DNA of 11,712 bases, from positions 1-11,712 of the forward strand of contig JASJYE010000043.1 in assembly GCA_030123645.1 (NCBI GenBank), written 5' to 3'. The stretch's first letter is position 1, and each line of letters opens with the position of its first letter. Origin of the DNA: Candidatus Hydrogenedentota bacterium (GTDB taxonomy: Bacteria > Hydrogenedentota > Hydrogenedentia > Hydrogenedentales > GCA-2746185). Positions 1 to 6,468 of the stretch are shown here, in pieces. The position numbers and the translations under genes were made by a program. The notes beneath the pieces are model-generated. The model saw only the letters and a program-made list of their open reading frames with translations. It did no database searches and was not told the DNA's origin.

Positions 1-307
<307 letters not shown>

Positions 308-410
308 GAGATCTTTCCTTTTGACGATTGATGTTCACTGGCATGCCACTGGCGCTCTCCTATTCCAAAACCTCTGCGGACTGTCGGGTCGCCGGCGTCG
401 GCGATCAGAT
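308..410 (+). other. 23S-5S internal transcribed spacer
   Basis: A spacer of about 100 bases lies between the two rRNAs, and no tRNA cloverleaf was found in it. It contains one clean hairpin at 389-404: stem TCGCCG/CGGCGA, 6 bp, with loop GCGT, just ahead of the 5S. This could be part of the processing structure around the 5S precursor, but that is inference. The right boundary is set by the start of 5S helix I at about 411. Confidence 0.75.
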
Positions 411-523
411 TCCCGGTGATCATAGCGAGAGGGCAACACCCGTTCCCATCCCGAACACGGCCGTTAAGCCTCTCGCGCCGATGATATCGGTCTGCGGACC
501 GAGAAAGTAGGACATCGCCGGGT
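411..523 (+). rRNA. rrf: 5S ribosomal RNA
   Basis: This is the 5S rRNA of the large ribosomal subunit. It contains the conserved core ACACCCGTTCCCATCCCGAA at 436-455, followed by AACACGGCCGTTAAGCC-like sequence, both diagnostic for bacterial 5S. The terminal helix I is complete: CCCGGTGAT at 412-420 pairs over 9 bp (one G-U) with ATCGCCGGG at 514-522. The length of about 112 nt is slightly shorter than the usual 115-120 nt. It follows the 23S gene in the same orientation. A T-tract starts two bases after the gene, so transcription probably ends right behind it. Ends are placed from the helix and could be off by 1-3 bases. Confidence 0.96.
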
Positions 524-533
524 CTTTTTTTTT
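514..533 (+). terminator. probable rRNA operon terminator (5S helix I plus T-tract)
   Basis: A run of nine T (525-533) follows the 5S stem within a few bases. No separate stem-loop lies between the 5S and this run. The G+C-rich 3' strand of 5S helix I (514-522) therefore sits where the terminator stem would normally be. This suggests the 5S itself supplies the RNA structure ahead of the U-tract. Function is inferred from sequence only. Confidence 0.5.
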
Positions 534-551
534 GTAGGCTTGAAAAGCTGG

Positions 552-1715
552 CTATGCGTCCTCAGGCCCTGCAGGCACGGCACGGGCCATCGCAGCTTCG
601 GGTGCCGGTGCCGTCGGCGCCGCCGTCTCTGCGTCTGCGGGCTGGAAGCGTACATTGGCCGCCTGGAAAGTCCGGAGCAGGTCAGGCCGATCGACCGCCT
701 TTTCATAGGCATGCTGCGGGTCGATGATCTCCTCCTTGACAAGCCGCGTGAACTCCTGGTTGAGCAGCGTCATGCCCTCCTTCTTGGCGGTCTGCATCAC
801 ACTTTGCATTTGGCTGCATTTGCCTTCGCGAATTAGCGCGGCGATGGCCTGATTCACGACAAGCACCTCAATCGCAGCGACGCGGCCGCCACCGATTTTC
901 TTGATGAGCGTCTGCGCGACTACCCCCTTGAGCGCGTCGGCAAGCATTGTGCGAATTTGAGCCTGCTGTCCCGCTGGGAACTGGTCGATGAGCCGGTCGA
1001 CCGTGCCGATGGCAGTGGTCGTGTGGAGCGTTCCGAAAACCAGATGGCCCGTTTCGGCCGTTTCGATGGCGATGTGTGTAGTCTCGAGATCGCGCATCTC
1101 ACCCACCAGTACGATGTCCGGGTCCTCCCGGAGCGCCGCCCGCAGTGCGGAACTGAAACTTTCGGTGTGACTGCCGACCTCGCGTTGATTGATGAGGCAG
1201 CGCTTATTCGAATGGACGAACTCGATCGGGTCCTCGATCGTGATGATATGGTCGGCGCGAGTTTGATTGATGTGGTCGATCATCGCGGCCAGGGTTGTGG
1301 ATTTTCCGCTTCCCGTCGGCCCGGTGACCAACACAAGGCCCTTGGGCAAAGTGCAAAAATTTAGAACGGCTTTCGGGAGATTTAGCTCTTGGACGGTCAG
1401 GATTTCCGAGGGAATTAACCGGAACACGCCCCCGATGCCTTTGTGATCGTGGAAGATGTTGCAGCGGTACCTGCCGGCTCCGTCGAGCTCATAGGCAAAG
1501 TCCGTGTCGCTAGTCTCGTTAAATTCGTCTTCGTTCGACTTAGGCATTATCTCGTAGATCAGGCCCTTGATTCGCCTGGAGTCGAGAGGCTCGTCGTTTT
1601 TCAACGGCAGAATTGACCCGTCCTTGCGAAACATGGGCTTACAGCCGGTGCTGAGATGCAGGTCAGACGCGCCATGCTCGACCATGAGTTTGAAATAGCG
1701 GTCAATTTCGGCCAT
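552..1715 (-). CDS. pilT: Type IV pilus retraction ATPase, PilT family
   Basis: This is a hexameric cytoplasmic ATPase of the secretion superfamily that depolymerises type IV pili for twitching motility. It has 387 residues. All family motifs are present: N-terminal ASDLHLS (16-22), Walker A GPTGSGKS (122-129), the Asp box DHIITIEDPIEF (155-166), Walker B DPDIVLVGEMRD (188-199), and the His box ETGHLVFGTLHTT (211-223). AIAALIREGK (270-279) corresponds to the AIRNLIRE motif needed for retraction, which favours PilT over PilB. Residues from about 353 to the end form an Ala/Pro-rich, probably disordered tail. The ATG start at 1715 has an AGGGGGG ribosome site about 12 bases upstream. The gene stands alone, divergent from fliQ and convergent with the rRNA operon. 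The PilT paralogue PilU remains possible. Confidence 0.93.
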   Translation of the reverse strand: MAEIDRYFKLMVEHGASDLHLSTGCKPMFRKDGSILPLKNDEPLDSRRIKGLIYEIMPKSNEDEFNETSDTDFAYELDGAGRYRCNIFHDHKGIGGVFRLIPSEILTVQELNLPKAVLNFCTLPKGLVLVTGPTGSGKSTTLAAMIDHINQTRADHIITIEDPIEFVHSNKRCLINQREVGSHTESFSSALRAALREDPDIVLVGEMRDLETTHIAIETAETGHLVFGTLHTTTAIGTVDRLIDQFPAGQQAQIRTMLADALKGVVAQTLIKKIGGGRVAAIEVLVVNQAIAALIREGKCSQMQSVMQTAKKEGMTLLNQEFTRLVKEEIIDPQHAYEKAVDRPDLLRTFQAANVRFQPADAETAAPTAPAPEAAMARAVPAGPEDA

Positions 1716-1750
1716 TATTCAGAATCCCCCCTAGTTCGCCCCTTTTGGGG

Positions 1751-1779
1751 ACTGTAACACGCATTTTTCATATAGGCAA
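1751..1779 (-). promoter_or_regulatory. candidate pilT promoter
   Basis: Read on the minus strand, TTGCCT (1779-1774) is followed after 17 bases by TACAGT (1756-1751). Each hexamer matches the housekeeping consensus at four of six positions. The leader to the ATG would be about 30 bases. This is a weak match and rests on sequence only. Confidence 0.28.
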
Positions 1780-2030
1780 ACGGGCTCGGCTGGTGGCAGT
1801 GTATTTAGGCTGTAAACATTTTCACTCTAGGCACTTACCACGCCGAGACGGACGCGGGGGGACTCAGGCTGAATGGCGTCCAAGGTAGCTGAGCGGGCGA
1901 TATTTCCCGCGGAAACACCTGGACACTGATAAAGATACAAATTAAGCCTAAAACGGCATGAAGTTAACGTACAAATTCCATGAAAACGCATTTTTTATAG
2001 GATACTTTGACTTTTAGACAATAGATAATC

Positions 2031-2057
2031 TTGACATCCATAGCTAGCATTTACAAT
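2031..2057 (+). promoter_or_regulatory. candidate promoter for the fliQ operon
   Basis: A perfect TTGACA (2031-2036) is followed by TACAAT (2052-2057), which matches the -10 consensus at five of six positions. The spacer is only 15 bases, shorter than the preferred 16-18, so the pairing is uncertain. If used, transcription would start near 2064, about 40 bases before fliQ. No convincing sigma-28 or sigma-54 site was found in the region. Confidence 0.33.
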
Positions 2058-2103
2058 ACTGAAGCGTTGTAAGTGAAGACGGCCCAAGCGGAGGGGATGA
2101 GTC

Positions 2104-2373
2104 ATGACCATTGACCAGATTATGTTCCTCGGGCGCGATGCAATGATCGTGACATTGCTGCTGGCGGCGCCGATGCTGCTTTCCGGGATGATCATCGGGC
2201 TGTTGGTGAGCATTCTGCAGTCCGTAACGCAGATCCAGGAAATAACCCTGACCTTCGTCCCCAAGATATTCGTGGTCCTTCTGTCATTTGTATTGTTCAT
2301 GCCCTGGATGGGGGACACGCTTCTAGGCTTCGTGGTGCCTCTCCTGGCAAATCTGGATACTGTAGTGCGTTAA
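2104..2373 (+). CDS. fliQ: Flagellar export apparatus protein FliQ
   Basis: FliQ is a small inner-membrane protein that joins FliP and FliR in the helical export gate of the flagellar type III secretion system. The 89-residue length is typical. Two hydrophobic segments lie at about 14-37 and 51-78, separated by the family signature SILQSVTQIQEITLTFVPKI (35-54), where the conserved QIQE and FVPKI elements are clear. The ATG at 2104 is preceded by GGAGGGG at 2090-2096, a strong ribosome site. It is the first gene of the run on this strand, and fliR follows after three bases. In most flagellar clusters fliP lies directly upstream, but here there is non-coding DNA instead. Confidence 0.96.
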   Translation: MTIDQIMFLGRDAMIVTLLLAAPMLLSGMIIGLLVSILQSVTQIQEITLTFVPKIFVVLLSFVLFMPWMGDTLLGFVVPLLANLDTVVR

Positions 2374-2376
2374 GAA

Positions 2377-3147
2377 ATGATCGCCGAGATCGAAATTCTG
2401 AAGCTGTTTCTGCTGGTGGCGGTACGATTCTCCGGATTGATTCTTTCTGCGCCGGTGCTCAGCTCGGCCAATTTTCCGGTTTTGGGCAAGATCGGCCTGA
2501 TTGGCTTGAGCGCTTTCGTGGTGACACCGACCATCTCCAGTCTGGAATCGACCTTGCCCGGCGAACCTTTCGAGTTCGCGCTGATGGCCATCGGCGAGCT
2601 CCTCATCGGGTTGATCATCGGGCTCGTGATGCAGTTCGTGTTCGGGGCGATTCAAATCGCAGGACAGATCATGGACATACAATCGGGGTTTGGGCTGATC
2701 AATGTGTTCAATCCCGCGCTGGAAACGCAGTTTCCGATCTTTGGTTTCGTGTTTTTTATTCTGGCCATTCTGTATCTGATCACAACTTACGGCCACCATC
2801 TGATGATCCGCGCACTGGTATCGACCTTCGAGCGGGTGCCCATCGGCGGCTTCTCGCCCGATACGTCTGTCCTGGCGCAGGCGGCCGCATGGGGCAGCTT
2901 GATGTTCTACGACGCGCTGTTGATCGCGGCGCCTGTGGCCGCGGCGATGATGCTGGCGTACATAACTATGGGTCTCATGGGCCGGGTCGTGCCGCAGATT
3001 CACCTCTTTGTCGTGGGCTTTCCCCTGACCATAGCGACGTCGCTGCTCGTAGTGGCTTTTACGGTCGGGGCCTATCTGCAATTGCTGGAGGGAATGTTTA
3101 CGGACATGTTCCGAAACGTCGACCGGTTGATTGATGGGCTCGGCTGA
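2377..3147 (+). CDS. fliR: Flagellar export apparatus protein FliR
   Basis: FliR is an integral membrane protein completing the FliP-FliQ-FliR export gate and contacting FlhB. It has 256 residues, the normal family length, with about six hydrophobic segments along the whole chain. The characteristic middle section reads QSGFGLINVFNPALETQFP (about 101-119). It is followed by a conserved membrane helix and the LVSTFERVPIG segment. The start ATG is three bases after the fliQ stop codon and has no good ribosome site of its own, so translation is probably coupled to fliQ. A 29-base gap leads to flhB. The protein appears complete, with no sign of damage. Confidence 0.96.
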   Translation: MIAEIEILKLFLLVAVRFSGLILSAPVLSSANFPVLGKIGLIGLSAFVVTPTISSLESTLPGEPFEFALMAIGELLIGLIIGLVMQFVFGAIQIAGQIMDIQSGFGLINVFNPALETQFPIFGFVFFILAILYLITTYGHHLMIRALVSTFERVPIGGFSPDTSVLAQAAAWGSLMFYDALLIAAPVAAAMMLAYITMGLMGRVVPQIHLFVVGFPLTIATSLLVVAFTVGAYLQLLEGMFTDMFRNVDRLIDGLG

Positions 3148-3176
3148 GGGCAGTTTGAGGAAGTGAGCGCAGGCCG

Positions 3177-4271
3177 ATGGCCGATCAACCCGCGTCAGAA
3201 AAAGTATTGCCGCCTTCCCCGCGCAAGCTGCAGCAGGCGCGCGAGCGGGGCAATGTCGCCCGGAGCGCTGACCTCAACTCCGGCGTTCTACTGCTGGTGG
3301 CCTGCCTGGCCCTCTATATGTTGGGGCCGCTCACATTTAATCAGTTGATCGGGTTAACGCGATATTATTTCGCGGACGCTTCCACGATTTCGCTCGACCC
3401 CGGCGACATGCAGCCGCTCCTGGCGCAGGCCCTGCTATTAACGGTCCCGGTAGTGATCCCCTTCATGCTGGTGTTGATGGCGACCGGAATTCTCATCAAC
3501 GTCACGCAGATCGGATTCATCTTCTCGATTCAGGCGCTGCAGCCGAAGCTGGAGCGCCTGAATCCTATCCGCGGGTTCCGGCGTTTCGTGAGCCTGCGCG
3601 CGCTCGTGGAGCTGGTGAAGTCGTTGACCAAGCTGGGCGTGATAGGGTACATCGCATATTCGACCGTGCGCGGGCGCATTCCTGATATCTTGGCGCTGAT
3701 GCATTCGAGTCCGTGGGCAGTCGGGGTTTCGGTGTGGCATGTGTTGTTCGCGGTGTGGTGGCGTGTGGCCCTGGCGATGATTATCATCGGGCTGTTTGAT
3801 TTCGCCTTTCAACGGTGGCAGTACCTACAGGATCTTCGGATGACGAGGCAGGAGGCGCAGGATGAGCTGAAGCAGTTGGAGGGCGATCCGCGGATCAAGC
3901 AGCGCGTCCGGCAGATTCAGCGGCAGATGGCGATGCAGCGGATGATGGCGGATGTCCCCGAGGCGGATGTCGTAATCACCAACCCGACGACTTATGCCGT
4001 TGCATTGCGCTACGAGGCCGGGAAGATGGAAGCGCCCACCGTAGTCGCAAAAGGGGCGAGGCGAATCGCGGAGCGCATTCGGGAGCTGGCGGTCGAGCAC
4101 GACGTGCCGATTGTGGAGCGCCCCGAACTGGCGCGCGCGCTGTTTCGGCAGATTGAAATTGGCGGACACGTGCCGGAGGCGCTGTTTAGGGCCGTAGCGG
4201 AGGTACTGGCCTATATTTACGAGATCGACCGGCGCGAATCGAAGATCGCGGAGCGGATGGCAGTCACATAG
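3177..4271 (+). CDS. flhB: Flagellar export switch protein FlhB (variant cleavage motif NPTT)
   Basis: FlhB switches the export apparatus from rod/hook to filament substrates after cutting itself between Asn and Pro in its cytoplasmic domain. This 364-residue protein begins with the family motif PPSPRKLQQARERGNVARS (12-30). Four hydrophobic segments follow within about residues 35-210, then a linker DPRIKQRVRQIQRQMAMQRM (237-256), then the cytoplasmic domain. The cleavage site lies at N269-P270, the same numbering as Salmonella FlhB. It reads NPTT (269-272) rather than the usual NPTH; the scissile pair and T271 are kept. The ATG at 3177 follows GAGGAAG at 3157-3163, a little far away, and other starts nearby are out of frame. 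It lies between fliR and flhA. Confidence 0.96.
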   Translation: MADQPASEKVLPPSPRKLQQARERGNVARSADLNSGVLLLVACLALYMLGPLTFNQLIGLTRYYFADASTISLDPGDMQPLLAQALLLTVPVVIPFMLVLMATGILINVTQIGFIFSIQALQPKLERLNPIRGFRRFVSLRALVELVKSLTKLGVIGYIAYSTVRGRIPDILALMHSSPWAVGVSVWHVLFAVWWRVALAMIIIGLFDFAFQRWQYLQDLRMTRQEAQDELKQLEGDPRIKQRVRQIQRQMAMQRMMADVPEADVVITNPTTYAVALRYEAGKMEAPTVVAKGARRIAERIRELAVEHDVPIVERPELARALFRQIEIGGHVPEALFRAVAEVLAYIYEIDRRESKIAERMAVT

Positions 4272-4311
4272 GCACATACACCGGCTAAGACTAAGCCACT
4301 AGGACGGACGG

Positions 4312-6390
4312 ATGGCGATACCGGCCAAGCAGATGCCGCGGGAATCCGGCGCCCTGATGCGGAATCAGGACGTGGTGCTGGCCGTGTGCGTGGTGGCGAT
4401 ACTGATCGTCCTCGTGATCCCCATCCCGACGTGGATACTCGATGTTCTGCTCTCGATCAACATCTCCATCTCGATAGTCGTCCTCCTCTCCACGATCTAT
4501 CTTCTAAACCCGGTGGATTTTGCCGTATTTCCTTCGCTTCTGTTGCTGTTGACCCTATTTCGGCTCAGCTTGAACGTGGCGTCGACGCGTCTCATCCTCA
4601 CGAATGCGAACGCAGGTTCGGTAATCGACGCTTTCGGCGGATTCGTGACGTCAGGAAGCTACATCGTTGGGTTCATCATCTTCTCGATACTCGTGGTCAT
4701 TCAGTTCGTCGTCATTACACGCGGCGCCGGCCGAATATCTGAAGTCGCCGCGCGCTTTACCTTGGATGCCATGCCGGGGAAGCAGATGGGCGTGGACGCC
4801 GACCTTAATGCGGGGTTGATTTCCGAGGACGAGGCCCGCGAACGCCGGCGGTCTATCGAGCGCGAGGCGGACTTCTACGGCTCGATGGACGGTGCGACGA
4901 AGTTTCTACGCGGCGACGCCATCGCGGGCATTATCATTACGCTGGTAAATATTATCGGGGGCCTGATCATCGGCGTAGCGATGCGAGGATTGACGTTTAC
5001 CGACGCGCTGCAGACCTATACGCGGCTCACAGTGGGCGACGGGCTCGTATCGCAGATCCCGGCGCTCGTCATCTCGACTGCCGCGGCGATGATCGTGACC
5101 CGGACGACTTCGGAGACGAATCTGGGAATCGACCTCGGGGCGCAATTGACGCGCTACCCCAAGGCCTTGGCCGTTGGGGCGGCGATGTTGGCCCTGATGG
5201 GGCTCGTCCCCGGTATGCCCACGGTACCCTTCTTGATTGTGGCCGGCGTGATAGGCACCGTCGCCTATCAATCGGGCCGGATGGAAACGCAGCGGGCAGC
5301 GGACGCGCTGGCCGAAGAGGCCCTCGCGACCGCTGAAGAGGAAGCGGCGCCCCCCCGAACCGAGGACTATCTCACCGTCGATCCGCTGAAAATAGAACTC
5401 GGCTACGGCCTGATTGCCCTCGCGGACAAAAAGCAGGGGGGCGACCTTTTAACGCGGATTCAGATTCTTCGCCAACAAATTGCGACGAAGCACGGTTTCG
5501 TCGTGCCGGTGATTCGCATCGTGGACAACATGCGGCTGCGGCCGAATGAGTATCGCGTGCTGCTCGGGGAATCGGAAATCGGGCGCTATGAACTTCTTCC
5601 GGGACATTTTCTCGCGATGAATCCGGGCTTGGTGGAGGAAGAAATTGAAGGCGTCCCGACCAAGGAGCCCGCGTTTGGCTTGCAGGCGATTTGGGTCTCA
5701 AAAGAGAGACGCGACCTGGCAGAGCGCTTGGGCTACACGATCGTGGAACCGTCGGCGGTGCTCGCAACGCATCTGACAGAATTGATCCTGGCGCATGCAG
5801 ATGAGCTCGTGACGCGCGAGGACACGCAGAACCTGATCGAAAATATTAAGGTCTCGGCGAAGACGGTGGTGGATGAGCTTATTCCGAACATCATCTCGCT
5901 TGGCGAAGTACAGAAGGTCCTACACAATCTATTGATGGAACGTGTGTCGATTCGAAACCTCCAGGTCATCTTGGAGGTGCTTGCGAATTACGGCCCGCGC
6001 ACAAAGGACACGGATGTTCTCACTGAATACGTCCGTCATGCCTTCGCGCGGCAGATATGCGCAGAGTATAAGGACGAGGAAGGAGTGCTCCGCGTCGCCA
6101 CACTTTCCCCGGCCCTCGAAAAAGAAATTGGAGACGCCGTCAAATCGACTGAAACGGGGGAGTACGTACCGCTCGACCCGGCCCGGACGGATGCCATCGC
6201 TCAGGCGACCGCCAAGGCGGTGCAGCCTTTGGTGCAGGCGGGCCATGAGGCGGTCGTATTGACCTCCGCACAGGTACGGCGCTTCTACCGGCGGATGGTC
6301 GAGGCGGCGGTACCGAAAATTGTGGTGCTATCGTACAACGAAGTAGATGCATCCGTGCAGTTGAGCAGCGAGGGCCAGATCGACGCCTAG
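4312..6390 (+). CDS. flhA: Flagellar export platform protein FlhA
   Basis: FlhA is the major export platform. Its membrane part uses the proton gradient and its cytoplasmic part forms a nine-fold ring that docks substrates and chaperones. It has 692 residues, the usual length. Hydrophobic segments fill about 20-140 and 200-325. The FHIPEP-family cytoplasmic loop MPGKQMGVDADLNAGLI is at 154-170. KFLRGDAIAG follows, with D202 at the place of the conserved membrane Asp implicated in proton coupling (Asp208 in Salmonella, by my alignment). A charged linker at about 330-350 leads to the C-terminal domain, which keeps motifs such as LGYTIVEPSAVLATHL. The first ATG is chosen; ATG 4357 (residue 16) is a less likely alternative. 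It lies 40 bases after flhB. Confidence 0.97.
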   Translation: MAIPAKQMPRESGALMRNQDVVLAVCVVAILIVLVIPIPTWILDVLLSINISISIVVLLSTIYLLNPVDFAVFPSLLLLLTLFRLSLNVASTRLILTNANAGSVIDAFGGFVTSGSYIVGFIIFSILVVIQFVVITRGAGRISEVAARFTLDAMPGKQMGVDADLNAGLISEDEARERRRSIEREADFYGSMDGATKFLRGDAIAGIIITLVNIIGGLIIGVAMRGLTFTDALQTYTRLTVGDGLVSQIPALVISTAAAMIVTRTTSETNLGIDLGAQLTRYPKALAVGAAMLALMGLVPGMPTVPFLIVAGVIGTVAYQSGRMETQRAADALAEEALATAEEEAAPPRTEDYLTVDPLKIELGYGLIALADKKQGGDLLTRIQILRQQIATKHGFVVPVIRIVDNMRLRPNEYRVLLGESEIGRYELLPGHFLAMNPGLVEEEIEGVPTKEPAFGLQAIWVSKERRDLAERLGYTIVEPSAVLATHLTELILAHADELVTREDTQNLIENIKVSAKTVVDELIPNIISLGEVQKVLHNLLMERVSIRNLQVILEVLANYGPRTKDTDVLTEYVRHAFARQICAEYKDEEGVLRVATLSPALEKEIGDAVKSTETGEYVPLDPARTDAIAQATAKAVQPLVQAGHEAVVLTSAQVRRFYRRMVEAAVPKIVVLSYNEVDASVQLSSEGQIDA

Positions 6391-6399
6391 CGCAATTGG

Positions 6400-6427
6400 T
6401 TGACAAGGTGGCGAATTCTGATAAAAA
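6400..6427 (+). promoter_or_regulatory. candidate internal promoter before flhF
   Basis: The 78-base flhA-flhF gap contains a perfect TTGACA (6400-6405). After 16 bases comes TAAAAA (6422-6427), preceded by TGA at 6419-6421, which would act as an extended -10. The -10 hexamer itself is poor. If real, flhF and flhG could be expressed apart from the export genes. Confidence 0.33.
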
Positions 6428-6468
6428 TCGGTATGATATGCTGTTGTGTATGGGGTTAATCGAACCTG

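Larger units (their letters stand above)
1716..2103. other. divergent intergenic region pilT / fliQ
   Basis: These 388 non-coding bases separate the divergent pilT and fliQ genes. No credible reading frame or known RNA was found. The stretch from about 1921 to 2060 is clearly richer in A+T than the genes around it. Small inverted repeats are visible: CCCC-TTTT-GGGG at 1739-1750, next to the pilT ribosome site; GGACGC/GCGTCC at 1850-1855 and 1876-1881; and GCGGG/CCCGC at 1893-1897 and 1906-1910. Promoter-like hexamers facing each gene are listed separately. The region is longer than a simple pair of promoters needs, so regulation or a structured leader is possible. Confidence 0.6.

Noticed and set aside
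308..410. tRNA gene in the 23S-5S spacer
   Set aside because: No T-loop or acceptor stem is recognisable; only a single 6 bp hairpin.
1794..1811. TGGCAG followed by TTAGG, resembling a sigma-54 promoter
   Set aside because: The -12 element lacks the needed TTGC, and the site is some 300 bases from fliQ.
1930..1953. Possible sigma-28 (FliA) promoter, TAAAGATA and GCCTAAAA before fliQ
   Set aside because: The spacer is only 8 bases, whereas flagellar sigma-28 promoters need about 11 between these elements, and the second element matches poorly.
1840..2103. Riboswitch (for example c-di-GMP type) in the fliQ leader
   Set aside because: The conserved core sequences of the known c-di-GMP classes were looked for and not found; only generic stems are present.
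2323..3081. Open frame of 252 codons on the minus strand opposite fliR
   Set aside because: Its product is rich in His, Gln and Arg with no motif, as expected of an antisense shadow, and fliR is certain.
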